64,000 nucleotides of DNA from Croceibacterium xixiisoli (GTDB taxonomy: Bacteria; Pseudomonadota; Alphaproteobacteria; Sphingomonadales; Sphingomonadaceae), in assembly GCF_009827305.1 (NCBI RefSeq), contig NZ_WTYJ01000001.1:1178001-1242000 (forward strand), read 5' to 3'. The stretch's first letter is position 1; the number at the start of each line of letters is the position of its first letter. The notes under the pieces are model-generated. The model was not told the origin of the DNA, ran no database searches, and worked only from the letters and a program-made list of their open reading frames with translations. Position numbers and translations under genes: made by a program. Shown here piece after piece: positions 1 through 8,361 of this stretch.

Positions 1-648
1 ATCCTTGCTGGCGGCGACCGGGTCATTGCCCGATTGCAACGCCAGGGCGAGCGAGCCAAGCACGGCAAACAGATCGGTGTCCACGCCGTCCTGCTTGAAA
101 GAGAGTGCATCGGGCCCGGTCAGTGTGGGCAGCACACTCTGACCTTCGCCCAGGCTGACCGGATCGATCGTGCTGTTCCCGACATAGGTGATCGTGCCAC
201 CGACATTCTGATAAGCGTCCCCGGTAATGGTGCCGCCGAACAAAGCATGGCCGGATGCGTCGCGGCTGTTGGCCAGCGACAGCAGGCTGTCCTTCAGCGT
301 GGCGATTTCCGCACCGGCGGCGGCGCGCTGTTCGTCATTGTAGGTGCCGGATGCGGCCAGTGTGGCCAGCTCCTTCACTCGAATGATGATGTCGGCCACG
401 GAATCAAGCGCGGTGTCGGTCATCTTCAGATTGGTCTGCGCGCTGTCGGAATTGCGCTGATCCATCTCCGACAGGGCGGTGGTGCGCGACAGGGTGCGCA
501 ACCGTGCCGCCGCGACGGGATCGTCGGATGAACGGCCGAGCCGCTGTTCGGTGCTGATCTGGCGATCCAGATCTTCGGCCTGCGTGCGAAGCGAGCTGAT
601 CTGCTTGGTCGCGCGGTCGAAATAGGAACCTGTGCTGAGGTTGATCAT
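1..648 (-). CDS. flgL: Flagellar hook-filament junction protein FlgL (3' end cut by window)
   Basis: FlgL is the second hook-associated protein, joining the hook to the flagellin filament outside the cell. Reading leftward from the ATG at 646-648, the protein opens with a flagellin-like N-terminal helix (MINLSTGSYFDRATKQ, then RLGRSSDDPVAAARL) and continues through HALFGGTITGDAYQN, typical of FlgL. About 216 residues are present and the C-terminal D0/D1 helices lie beyond base 1. Its start is 4 bases past the flgK stop, so it is the last visible gene of the flgBCDEFGHIJKL operon. Confidence 0.9.
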   Translation of the reverse strand, partial: MINLSTGSYFDRATKQISSLRTQAEDLDRQISTEQRLGRSSDDPVAAARLRTLSRTTALSEMDQRNSDSAQTNLKMTDTALDSVADIIIRVKELATLAASGTYNDEQRAAAGAEIATLKDSLLSLANSRDASGHALFGGTITGDAYQNVGGTITYVGNSTIDPVSLGEGQSVLPTLTGPDALSFKQDGVDTDLFAVLGSLALALQSGNDPVAASKD

Positions 649-652
649 GGTG

Positions 653-1990
653 TCACCTGATGTTCAACAGAGTGTCGAAAATGTCGTTCGCCACCTGCAT
701 GGCACGGCCGGAAGCCTGGAACGCCAGCTGGAAGCGGAGCAGATTGGCAGCCTCATCGTCCAGATCGACGCCGGCCTGCTGCTTCAGCGATTCGCTGGCG
801 GCGGTGGCGATCGATGCCAGCGCTTCCTGCGTGGTCTGGCGGCTGGAAACGCGGCTTGAAATATCGAACAGCAGCGCATTCGCGCCGGAGGCAGCGCCAC
901 CGGTTTCCAGTGCGGAGCGCAGATCGGTCAGATTTGAGGCATCGCGGCTGGACGGATCCGAACCGGCCGGCGCAGTGGCCAGCAGAGATCCATTGGTAAA
1001 GGCCAGCGACATGCCAGCGGCCCCCATGCCGGTGAAGAGGGGTTGGCCATCCGATCCATCAAGCGCCGCACCCTGGGACTGCGCATCATTGACGGTGGCG
1101 GCAATGCCATCGGCGAGTGCATCCAGCCGGGTGCGGGTTTCGGCCACATAGGACAATGCCTGCGCGCTGCCGGCCAGCGAACCGCCGGTGGGGGTGACGG
1201 CCTGGCCATTGACGGCAAAGTTGATCGTGCCATCAGCTGCTTCGGCGACCGAGAGGGAGGCGCTGGCGCTGCCTTCGACGAACACGGCGCCGGTGCTGCC
1301 GCCCAGGCGCACGGTAACGGTACCGTTGGAGGCGAACTGCGTGGATACATCGGCAATATCACTGAGCTTGGTCAGCAGCAGATCGCGCTGATCGAGCAAG
1401 GTGGCGCGATCGCTGGAATTTTCGCCCGTACGAGCCAGCTGCAGGTTGATCCGGCCCAGATCGCTGCCGATCGTGTTGGCTTCTTCCACCTTGGCAGCGG
1501 CATCGAAGCGCAGGCCATCGCCCACCGCTTCCAGGCTGTCGGCCGCGATGTTGAACTTGTCTGCCATGGTTTGGGCCCCGGCCACGGCCGCGGCCCGCAG
1601 GGACGGATCGGTGGGGTTGTTGCTGAGTTGCAGCAGGCTGGCTTCGAAACCGACGATCGCTTCATAAACGCCGGCTTTTTCGATGGCGTTTTCCGTGCTC
1701 TTCAGCGCGGCCAGATCGGTATTGGCACGGGCCAGATCGCTGCCGGTCCGGCGGACTTCAGCCTGGCGAACGGCATCGGCATTGCGCGTGATCCCCGAAA
1801 CGCGGACCCCGGACAGGGATACGTCGCCCGGCCGCAGCACGCCGCTGCTGGCCGATACCTCAGACAATTGCACACTGCGGCGGACATAGCCTTCGGTCGA
1901 AGCGTTGGCGATGTTCTGCGCGGTGATGTCCAGCGCGCTGCGTGCGGCACGCGTGCCGCTGGCGGCAATGCTGAGGAGATCGGATGCCAT
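653..1990 (-). CDS. flgK: Flagellar hook-associated protein FlgK (HAP1)
   Basis: FlgK sits at the hook-filament junction next to FlgL. The 445-residue product begins with the rod/hook helix signature (LLSIAASGTRAARSALD, then TAQNIANASTEGYVRR) and ends with the matching C-terminal helix (NLLRFQLAFQASGRAMQ then a DIFDTLLNIR end). It is about 100 residues shorter than the enterobacterial protein, the reduction being in the central exposed region. The stop is 4 bases before flgL and the start 2 bases after the flgJ stop, so it is translated from the polycistronic flg message. Confidence 0.93.
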   Translation of the reverse strand: MASDLLSIAASGTRAARSALDITAQNIANASTEGYVRRSVQLSEVSASSGVLRPGDVSLSGVRVSGITRNADAVRQAEVRRTGSDLARANTDLAALKSTENAIEKAGVYEAIVGFEASLLQLSNNPTDPSLRAAAVAGAQTMADKFNIAADSLEAVGDGLRFDAAAKVEEANTIGSDLGRINLQLARTGENSSDRATLLDQRDLLLTKLSDIADVSTQFASNGTVTVRLGGSTGAVFVEGSASASLSVAEAADGTINFAVNGQAVTPTGGSLAGSAQALSYVAETRTRLDALADGIAATVNDAQSQGAALDGSDGQPLFTGMGAAGMSLAFTNGSLLATAPAGSDPSSRDASNLTDLRSALETGGAASGANALLFDISSRVSSRQTTQEALASIATAASESLKQQAGVDLDDEAANLLRFQLAFQASGRAMQVANDIFDTLLNIR

Positions 1991-1992
1991 GC

Positions 1993-2286
1993 TTATTTCT
2001 CCGGACCTGTCAGGCGTGTCAGCTGGGCTTCGATGGCGTCGGCCATGCCGAATGCGCCGGTTTCGGATGCGAGATCAGCGAAGTGCGCGTCGCGCATTTC
2101 GGTAAAGGCTTCTTCGCTGGAACTGCCGAACAAATCGTTTCCGCCGAAGTCCGTACTGCGCGCGGCGGCCAGCATCTGGCGCAGGAAGATCGCTTCAAAC
2201 TGCTTGGCCGCATGGGCCAGCTGCTGCCGCTGATCGGTTGCAGACGAAGCTGCAACCGAAGGGGACAGGGAGATCGCGCCGCTCAT
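1993..2286 (-). CDS. flgJ: Rod-binding protein, FlgJ N-terminal type
   Basis: A 97-residue protein consisting only of the rod-binding domain (KQFEAIFLRQMLAAAR, then a FADLASETGAFGMADAI segment). In enterobacteria FlgJ is fused to a muramidase domain that opens the peptidoglycan for the rod; that domain is absent here. A separate lytic transglycosylase gene at 10196-11053 in the same cluster could supply the activity, as in other alphaproteobacteria (inference). Its ATG overlaps the flgI stop by 4 bases on the downstream side, consistent with coupled translation. Confidence 0.87.
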   Translation of the reverse strand: MSGAISLSPSVAASSATDQRQQLAHAAKQFEAIFLRQMLAAARSTDFGGNDLFGSSSEEAFTEMRDAHFADLASETGAFGMADAIEAQLTRLTGPEK

Positions 2287-3377
2287 ATGATCACCATTTC
2301 CGCCTTGAGCGATCCGGCCTGCTTCAGCGCTTCGAGGATCGCGACCAGATCGGCAGGGGTGGTGCCCAGCATGTTCAGCGCGTCGACCACTTCGGCTAGC
2401 GAGGCACCCGGTTCGAACAGGGCCACGTGTGCGTCGCGCTGCTCGATGCCGATGGAACTGCTTTCTTCTACCTGGGTCCGTCCATTGCTGAACGGCGCGG
2501 GCTGGACCACCATGGGGTTTTCATCGATCCGCACCACCATGCTGCCATGGCTGATCGCGGCCGGGGAAAGGCGCACGGCGCTGGAAATCACCACCGTGCC
2601 GGTACGGCTGTTGATGACGACCTTGGCCGATGCTTCGGCTGGAGTGATGTCGATCATTTCGATCTGCGCCATGATGCCGGCCCGCTGATCTGCACCATAG
2701 GGCAGGCGCATGGCCAGGGTGACGCCGTCTTCGATTTCCGCTATGCCGGGATAGCGATCATTGATGGCGTCGCGCACGCGGGCGGCGGTCAGGAAATCGG
2801 CCTGGAATAGGTTCCAGCGCAACATTTCGCTGGTTTCGAAACCGGTTGAGACAGAGCGTTCGACGCTCGCACCTTCGGCCACGCGGCCGACAGTGGGGAC
2901 ATTGACGGTCAGGCGCGATCCGTCACGGCCGGAAACGCCCAGACCACCCACGGCCAGATTGCCTTGCGCCATGGCATAGATTTCGCCATCCGCCCCATAG
3001 AGCGGGGACATGATAAGCGCGCCACCGCGCAGCGATTTGGCCTTGCCGATGGCCGATACCGTGATGTCGATCCGCTGACCTGGCTTGGCAAAGGCGGGCA
3101 GTTCGGCGGTGATCATCACGGCGGCGGCATTCTTCAGCGCCGGATTGACATTGGGTGGCAGCTGCAGGCCGAACCGACCGGATACGCCGCGCATGGCTTC
3201 GGTGGTATAGGCGAAATTGTCATCGCCCGTGCCATCAAGCCCGACGACGATGCCATAGCCGGTCAGCTGGTTGGAACGCACCGACTGGAAGCTGCCCAGA
3301 TCGCGCACGCGTTCTGCCGCTGCCGGCGTTGCGCCGAGTGTCAGGGCCGCAAGGGCGAGGATCAGCTTGCGCAGCAT
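2283..3377 (-). CDS. flgI: Flagellar P-ring protein FlgI
   Basis: FlgI forms the periplasmic P-ring bushing around the rod. I chose the ATG at 3375-3377, giving 364 residues with a Sec signal peptide (MLRKLILALAALTLGATPAAA) followed directly by the mature start ERVRDLGSFQSVRSNQL and GYGIVVGLDGTGDD, the family hallmark; the reading frame extends further upstream but without signal or family similarity. The C-terminus (VVDALNMLGTTPADLVAIL, GSLKAEMVII) is complete. It overlaps flgJ by 4 bases and follows flgH after 13 bases. Confidence 0.95.
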   Translation of the reverse strand: MLRKLILALAALTLGATPAAAERVRDLGSFQSVRSNQLTGYGIVVGLDGTGDDNFAYTTEAMRGVSGRFGLQLPPNVNPALKNAAAVMITAELPAFAKPGQRIDITVSAIGKAKSLRGGALIMSPLYGADGEIYAMAQGNLAVGGLGVSGRDGSRLTVNVPTVGRVAEGASVERSVSTGFETSEMLRWNLFQADFLTAARVRDAINDRYPGIAEIEDGVTLAMRLPYGADQRAGIMAQIEMIDITPAEASAKVVINSRTGTVVISSAVRLSPAAISHGSMVVRIDENPMVVQPAPFSNGRTQVEESSSIGIEQRDAHVALFEPGASLAEVVDALNMLGTTPADLVAILEALKQAGSLKAEMVII

Positions 3378-3390
3378 GATGCAGTCCCCC

Positions 3391-4068
3391 TCAGAACGGT
3401 GCGATGAGGTTGAAGAAGCGCGACAGCCAACCTTCGCGGCTGGCGCGCTGCACGGCGCCCTTGCCGCCATAGGTAATGCTGGCATCGGCCAGACGCGGCG
3501 AAGCGATGCGGTTGTCGTGATCGATATCAGCCAGGCGGATGATGCCGGACAGCTGGATCCATTCTTCGCCCTGGCTGAACTGCATGAGCTTTTCACCTCT
3601 GACGAGTGCGGTTCCATTCGGGCGGACTTCGGCAATGGTCACGCTGATGTCGCCCCTCAGACTGCTGGTTTGCGACGCATCGCCCTGTCCATTGAACGAC
3701 GAATTCGATCCGGAATTAAGGTTACCAGGATCAAAAGACAGCGGCCCGACGCTCGGCGGGGTGAGCGAGAAGCTGCCCGAACGGTCGGTGCTGGAACTGG
3801 CCGATTTGGTGGTGGTGGTCCGTTCCGTCAGCACCACGGTGACCAGATCGCCAACCCGGTGCGCGCGCTGACCGAAGTGCAGCGGGGCATAGCCGGATGC
3901 GGCCTGGAAGATGGCACCATTGGCCTGCACCGGCGCGGCGGGCGGCGGCGGGGGCAGGGTGGCAGCAAAGCCGGTTGGGCGTTCGCTGGAACAGGCCGAC
4001 ACCGCCAGCAGGGCGAAGACGGGCAGGGCGATGCGGAGCATGGTGTTTTTCCGGTTCATGATGATCAC
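3391..4068 (-). CDS. flgH: Flagellar L-ring lipoprotein FlgH
   Basis: FlgH builds the outer-membrane L-ring. The protein carries a lipoprotein signal (ALPVFALLAVSACSS, lipidation Cys in the AVSAC box) and the conserved core (RAHRVGDLVTVVLTE, then VRGEKLMQFSQGEEWIQLSG and a RLADIDHDNRI block). The start given is a GTG that overlaps the flgG stop as GTGA, typical of coupled genes; an in-frame ATG three codons later (4057-4059) would give 222 instead of 225 residues. The mature protein is unaffected by this choice. Confidence 0.93.
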   Translation of the reverse strand: MIIMNRKNTMLRIALPVFALLAVSACSSERPTGFAATLPPPPPAAPVQANGAIFQAASGYAPLHFGQRAHRVGDLVTVVLTERTTTTKSASSSTDRSGSFSLTPPSVGPLSFDPGNLNSGSNSSFNGQGDASQTSSLRGDISVTIAEVRPNGTALVRGEKLMQFSQGEEWIQLSGIIRLADIDHDNRIASPRLADASITYGGKGAVQRASREGWLSRFFNLIAPF

Positions 4069-4853
4069 AGCGTCTGGTTTGCGTTGCGGAGCATTTCGTC
4101 GACCGAAGAGACCATCTTGGAATTGATCTCATAAGCGCGCTGGCATTCGATCATGTCGACCAGCTCTTCGACGATGTTGACGTTGGATGCCTCGAGCATC
4201 CCCTGCCGAACATTACCGCGGCCTTCTTCGCCACCGGGGGCAAGCTGCACGGCGCCGCTGGCGGCGGTTTCAGTCAGGAAGTTGTCGCCGATGGCGCGCA
4301 AGCCGGCGGGATTGGTGAAACGGGCGACTTCGATCCGGCCCAGTTCGGAAGGCTCCGCCTCGCCCATCAGGGTCGCCGTAACCGTGCCATCGGGGGCAAC
4401 GGAAATCGCGGTGGCGCCTTCGGGAATGGTGATCGCCGGCTGCACGGTAAAGCCCTGCTGGGTCACGACCAGCCCTTCGGCCGAACGGGTGAAATTGCCC
4501 GCGCGGGTATAGCCGAGGCGACCGCCGGGCAGTTCAACCTGGAAGTAACCATCGCCGTCCAGCGCCAGATCCAGCGCATTGGCGGTGTTGTTCAGCGTGC
4601 CCTGGGTCACGATCTGGCTGGTCGACTGGATCTGCACGCCCGTGCCCAGGTTGATGCCCGTGGCAAAGGCGGTTTCGCTCGAGGAACGCTGACCGGCCAC
4701 GCGGGCATCCTGATAGGCCAGGGTGGCGAAATTGGCGCGGTCGCGCTTGAAACCGGTGGTGCTGACGTTGGCGAGATTGTTGGCGATGACGCGCATCCGT
4801 GCGTCCTGCGCCTCAAGCCCGGTGCGGGCGACCTGGAGTGCCGAGACTGGCAT
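4065..4853 (-). CDS. flgG: Flagellar distal rod protein FlgG
   Basis: FlgG forms the distal rod. The 262-residue length matches the family. The N-terminal rod signature (ARTGLEAQDARMRVIANN then LANVSTTGFKRDRANFATL) and the C-terminal signature (LEASNVNIVEELVDMIECQ, then RAYEINSKMVSSVDEML) are both intact. It lies between flgF (15-base gap) and flgH (GTGA overlap), the conserved order in proteobacterial flg operons. Confidence 0.95.
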   Translation of the reverse strand: MPVSALQVARTGLEAQDARMRVIANNLANVSTTGFKRDRANFATLAYQDARVAGQRSSSETAFATGINLGTGVQIQSTSQIVTQGTLNNTANALDLALDGDGYFQVELPGGRLGYTRAGNFTRSAEGLVVTQQGFTVQPAITIPEGATAISVAPDGTVTATLMGEAEPSELGRIEVARFTNPAGLRAIGDNFLTETAASGAVQLAPGGEEGRGNVRQGMLEASNVNIVEELVDMIECQRAYEINSKMVSSVDEMLRNANQTL

Positions 4854-4868
4854 GTTTGCAATCCTTTC

Positions 4869-5609
4869 TTAGCTGATGCGCATCAGTTGCGCGCCGCTCT
4901 CGTCGACTTCGCGCGCTGCGGCGATGGTTTTGGTGCGCATGGCAAACATGCGCTGGGCGTCGATCATTTCGATCAGCACCTCACTGGCATTCACATTTGA
5001 TTGTTCGAGCGAGCGAATGATCACCGTGGCTTCTTCATCGGCAGGAAGAACGCCATCGCCCTTGACCCGGAACAGGCCATCGAGACCCTTGGCGATCTCG
5101 CTACCCTGCCAGGATACCAGCTTGATCCGGCCCGCTTCCTGCGCCGGTTCGTCCGGCACGGTGGGGTCGGTGACCAGGATGGTGCCATCCGGCGTGATGG
5201 TGACCTGCCCGCCCACGGGAACGGTGATCGGCCCCCGGTATCCAATCACCGGGCGCCCATCACCATTGGTGAGCAGCCCGGAGGGGGAAACCTGCAGATC
5301 GCCGCGCCGGGTATAGGCCTCCGAACCGTCCATGCCCTGCACCGCCATCATGGCCTGGCCATTCATCGCAACGTCGAGCTCGTTTCCGGTCTGGTAGATT
5401 TCGGCGACGTTCATCAGCGCGCCGCGCACTTCACCCTGTTGCATGACGCGGGTGTCGAGCGTGGTGCCGTGAATGGTGACGGGCCGCTGATCCAGCACCT
5501 CTGCCCGAAAACCCGTGGTCTGGGCGTTCGCCATATTGCTGGCGACGACCCGCTGCCGGTTCATCGACGACTGCATGCCGGAAAGGGCGGTGTAGATCAG
5601 CCGGTCCAT
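4869..5609 (-). CDS. flgF: Flagellar proximal rod protein FlgF
   Basis: FlgF is a proximal rod subunit. The 246-residue protein starts MDRLIYTALSGMQSSMNRQ and continues VVASNMANAQTTGFRAEV, and ends with the rod-family helix (LEQSNVNASEVLIEMIDAQ, RMFAMRTKTIAAA). FlgF and FlgG are paralogues; the shorter N-terminal arm and position directly upstream of flgG separate this one. The stop of flgE precedes it by 6 bases. Confidence 0.93.
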   Translation of the reverse strand: MDRLIYTALSGMQSSMNRQRVVASNMANAQTTGFRAEVLDQRPVTIHGTTLDTRVMQQGEVRGALMNVAEIYQTGNELDVAMNGQAMMAVQGMDGSEAYTRRGDLQVSPSGLLTNGDGRPVIGYRGPITVPVGGQVTITPDGTILVTDPTVPDEPAQEAGRIKLVSWQGSEIAKGLDGLFRVKGDGVLPADEEATVIIRSLEQSNVNASEVLIEMIDAQRMFAMRTKTIAAAREVDESGAQLMRIS

Positions 5610-5615
5610 GGTCTA

Positions 5616-6428
5616 TCAGGTCCGCAGATTGATCACGGTCTGCGTGATCTGCGTGGCGGTATCGATTGCCTTGGCGTTGGCCTGGAAATAACGCTGCGCG
5701 GTGATCAGGCTGACCAGCTCTTCGGCAATGTCGACATTGGAACGTTCGACCGATCCGGCCTGCAGCTTGCCGAAGCCATTGCTGCCCGGTGCGCCATAAC
5801 GCGCTTCACCCGAAATGCCGGTGACTTCCCAGTTTGACGATCCGACCTGACGCAGCCCGGTGGGCGATGTGAAGGTGGCCAGTGCCACTGCGCCGACAAC
5901 CTGTACCGAACCATCGGCATAGGATGCAGAGACGGTGCCATTGGCGGCAATGGTCACACCGGCGAATTCGGCACCGGCGGCATTGGTCGGCGGGATGCGG
6001 CCGTCGGTCGGGCTTGTGCCGGTGACATTGCCATTCGCATCCACGGCGAACAGCTGCAGGCGGTTGTTCGAACCGTCATGGATATAGCCGTCGTCGTCCA
6101 TCGTGAACACGCCATTGCGGGAATAGAGCGTGTCACCGCTTTCCGACGAACGCGTGGTGAAGAAGCCGTCCCCCAGGATCGCCACGTCGAGCGAGGATCC
6201 GGTCTGTTCGATCGGGCCGATGCCGAAGTTCTGCGTCACGCTTTCCACCGTCGAGCCGATGCCGCGCGCCATGCGCGGATCGCTGAGCGAGGTGCTGGCG
6301 ACGACGTCTGCGAAATTGGTCGTGCTCTTCTTGAAACCATTGGTTTCGGCGTTGGCGATGTTGTGGGCAATCACGCCCAGATCGGTCTGGGCATTCTTCA
6401 GCCCGCTCAGGGAAGTATAGAAGGACAT
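5616..6428 (-). CDS. flgE: Short flagellar hook protein FlgE
   Basis: FlgE polymerises into the hook. Both ends are canonical: MSFYTSLSGLKNAQTDLGV, HNIANAETNGFKKSTTNFAD and at the C-terminus GSVERSNVDIAEELVSLI followed by QRYFQANAKAIDTATQI. At 270 residues it is much shorter than typical FlgE (about 400), so the outer D2-type domain must be missing or minimal. It follows flgD, the hook cap gene, by 17 bases. A rod protein is an alternative reading of a protein this short, but the FlgD neighbour and N-terminus favour FlgE. Confidence 0.85.
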   Translation of the reverse strand: MSFYTSLSGLKNAQTDLGVIAHNIANAETNGFKKSTTNFADVVASTSLSDPRMARGIGSTVESVTQNFGIGPIEQTGSSLDVAILGDGFFTTRSSESGDTLYSRNGVFTMDDDGYIHDGSNNRLQLFAVDANGNVTGTSPTDGRIPPTNAAGAEFAGVTIAANGTVSASYADGSVQVVGAVALATFTSPTGLRQVGSSNWEVTGISGEARYGAPGSNGFGKLQAGSVERSNVDIAEELVSLITAQRYFQANAKAIDTATQITQTVINLRT

Positions 6429-6445
6429 AGGGTGTCTCCGTTTCG

Positions 6446-6754
6446 TCAGGCTTGTGTTTCGGTGGTGCCGGCCTTGGCATTGGCGGCGGAATTGGCAGCG
6501 CTCAGGGCGTCCAGCTTGTCGGAAATGCCCTGCAGCGTGGTGTTCACGTCGGTGATCCCGGCGAGGGAGGAAAACTGCGCCATCTGCGCCAGCATTTCCT
6601 TGTTATCGACCGGATCGAACGGATCCTGCTGCTGCACCTGCACGGTCAGCAGACGCAGGAAATCGGCCTGGCCGAGCGAGGCGTAACCGGTGGACGATTT
6701 TGCCGCAGTGGCGGTGTTGGCCGCCGTGGATGATGTGGTGGAGGTTACGGTCAT
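6446..6754 (-). CDS. flgD: Flagellar hook capping protein FlgD, N-terminal part only
   Basis: FlgD caps the growing hook and directs FlgE assembly. The 102 residues contain the family signature (ADFLRLLTVQVQQQDPFDP then VDNKEMLAQMAQFSSLAGI), preceded by a low-complexity Thr/Ser/Ala arm. The usual C-terminal Ig/Tudor-like pair (another ~100 residues) is absent, and the gene ends cleanly 17 bases before flgE with no frameshift remnant. The start overlaps the flgC stop by 4 bases. The shortened cap parallels the shortened hook subunit next to it. Confidence 0.85.
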   Translation of the reverse strand: MTVTSTTSSTAANTATAAKSSTGYASLGQADFLRLLTVQVQQQDPFDPVDNKEMLAQMAQFSSLAGITDVNTTLQGISDKLDALSAANSAANAKAGTTETQA

Positions 6755-7161
6755 TTCATCCTCATGGTTTCGAGCATCAGCTGCTTGGCGGTGGACAGGG
6801 CTTCGACGATGTTCTGGTACTGCCGCGATGCTTCCATCATCTCGACGGACTCGGCATTCTCATCCACGCCGGAGGTCCACACATCGCCATTCTCATCGGC
6901 CAGCGGATGGCCTGGTTCGTGGCGGCGGACGGCCGGGGTGTCGCCACGGAACACGCCATTGACGTGCACCGTGCTCATGCCGGTGGCGGCATCCAGCTGT
7001 TCGGAAAACACCGCCCGCAGCGGGCGATAGGTTTCGGCTTCGGTCGCGGCGATGCTGCCGGCGTTGGCCAGGTTGGAAGCCGCCGCGTTCATCCGCACCA
7101 TCTGGGCGGACATGGCGCGCTGGCCCAGTTCGAACATGGTCATGGGGCGCGACATGATCAT
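6751..7161 (-). CDS. flgC: Flagellar proximal rod protein FlgC
   Basis: FlgC is a proximal rod subunit of the basal body. The 136-residue length and the rod helix (RMNAAASNLANAGSIAATEA then ETYRPLRAVFSEQ) fit the family, as does the end (SVEMMEASRQYQNIVEAL, STAKQLMLETMRMK). Start and stop each overlap the neighbouring gene by 4 bases (flgB upstream, flgD downstream), so translation is probably coupled through flgB-flgC-flgD. Confidence 0.92.
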   Translation of the reverse strand: MIMSRPMTMFELGQRAMSAQMVRMNAAASNLANAGSIAATEAETYRPLRAVFSEQLDAATGMSTVHVNGVFRGDTPAVRRHEPGHPLADENGDVWTSGVDENAESVEMMEASRQYQNIVEALSTAKQLMLETMRMK

Positions 7162-7505
7162 TCGCCCCTGATTGCGCGGGTGACGGTTTCAATCCGTCCG
7201 CGCAGGAAATTCAGCGTTGCAGTATAGGCCACGGCGTTTTCGGCGAAGGCCGTCTGTTCGACGCCCATTTCCACCGTATTGCCATCGAGGCTCGACATCA
7301 CCGGAATCCGGTAACGTGTGGCCGTGGTGGCGGCATCATCGCTATCGGCGCCCCGAACGCGTGCCTGCAGCGCCGCGCCGAAGTCGATATCCCGGGCCTT
7401 GTATCCGGGGGTAGCCGCATTGGCGATGTTTGATCCGAGCAAGCCCATGCGTTGCGACCGGATCTCCAGCGCCGCGCCATGAATGCCGAAAAGACCTTCG
7501 CTCAT
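7158..7505 (-). CDS. flgB: Flagellar proximal rod protein FlgB
   Basis: FlgB is the most proximal rod subunit. The 115-residue protein has the family start (LEIRSQRMGLLGSNIANA then TPGYKARDIDFGAAL) and the C-terminal GNTVEMGVEQTAFAENAV segment. It is the first gene of the leftward flg operon; 30 bases upstream lies an exact sigma-54 promoter match (7536-7551, reverse strand), so the hook-basal-body operon is probably RpoN dependent. Confidence 0.93.
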   Translation of the reverse strand: MSEGLFGIHGAALEIRSQRMGLLGSNIANAATPGYKARDIDFGAALQARVRGADSDDAATTATRYRIPVMSSLDGNTVEMGVEQTAFAENAVAYTATLNFLRGRIETVTRAIRGE

Positions 7506-7535
7506 AAGAGTCTCCGCTATTTCCGGGGAGGGCTA

Positions 7536-7551
7536 AGCAAAGGGCGTGCCA
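7536..7551 (-). promoter_or_regulatory. Sigma-54 (RpoN) -24/-12 promoter of the flg operon
   Basis: On the reverse strand the sequence reads TGGCACGCCCTTTGCT, an exact match to the TGGCACG-N4-TTGCT sigma-54 consensus with the GG and GC dinucleotides in register. Transcription would begin about 12 bases further left, roughly 20 bases before the flgB start. Sigma-54 control of hook-basal-body genes is established in other alphaproteobacteria. Confidence 0.85.
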
Positions 7552-7692
7552 AACTCTGCAACGGGGGAGGAACGCCATCATGAGGGCGGCTGGGCGGCAG
7601 CAGGCGGCAAGGGCTTGCCGGGAGGCGGCAAAGTGACGCCGGACCCTAAATGCCGGGCTGGTTTGCGCCGTTCTTGTTGCGAGGAGATTTCC

Positions 7693-8361
7693 ATGGACTG
7701 GTTGCAATGGTTCAATCCCGTGTCTGTCGCGATCGTCGCGGGCGGCACGCTGTGCGCGACATTTCTGCGCAGTGGGCTGCACGACACCGGCCTGGCGTTG
7801 AAGGCGATCAGGGCACTGTTTTCCGCAGGCTTCGACAGTTCCCGGACGAAGGCGGAACTGGCCATCCAGATCCAGGATATCGGAACCGAAGGCATCCTGC
7901 GGGCCGAGCCGCATCATTTCGGCGATGGGGAGTTCGATCACATCGCCGATGCGCTGATCGGCAAGCGGTCGGTTCGCGCGCTCTATGATGAACACGAACG
8001 CTATCGCGCGGCACGGCAGATCGATTCCGATGCCGCCGTCGGTGTGCTCAACAGCGCGACCGAATTGGCCCCGGTGCTGGGGCTCGGCGGAACGCTGCTG
8101 TCGCTGGGCAATCTGTCCACCGTCGCGGCGCAGGGCAATTATGCGGCCGCCATCGGCATGGCCGTCACCACCACGCTTTATGGTCTGCTGCTCGGGAACT
8201 TCCTGTTCGCGCCGCTGGCCTTTGCGATCGCCCGCCGGGCGGCAAAGGAAGAACGGGAACGCCAGGAACTGCTCGATTGGCTGGCCGCAGCGGTCGAACC
8301 GGCCTGCCATCCGCAAACCATGCCGGCCGCCATCCGGCCACCCAGGAAAAGCGCGGCATGA
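7693..8361 (+). CDS. motA: Short MotA-like flagellar motor proton-channel subunit
   Basis: A MotA/TolQ/ExbB family inner-membrane protein, one half of the flagellar stator. The ATG at 7693 has a GGAG ribosome site eight bases upstream, giving 222 residues, shorter than classical MotA (~290). The N-terminal helix (NPVSVAIVAGGTLCATFLR) resembles a MotA transmembrane segment, and the C-terminal pair of helices carries ELAPVLGLGGTLLSLGNL and AVTTTLYGLLLGNFLFAPL, the proton-channel motifs. It diverges from flgB and its stop overlaps the start of the MotB-like gene (ATGA). Confidence 0.75.
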   Translation: MDWLQWFNPVSVAIVAGGTLCATFLRSGLHDTGLALKAIRALFSAGFDSSRTKAELAIQIQDIGTEGILRAEPHHFGDGEFDHIADALIGKRSVRALYDEHERYRAARQIDSDAAVGVLNSATELAPVLGLGGTLLSLGNLSTVAAQGNYAAAIGMAVTTTLYGLLLGNFLFAPLAFAIARRAAKEERERQELLDWLAAAVEPACHPQTMPAAIRPPRKSAA

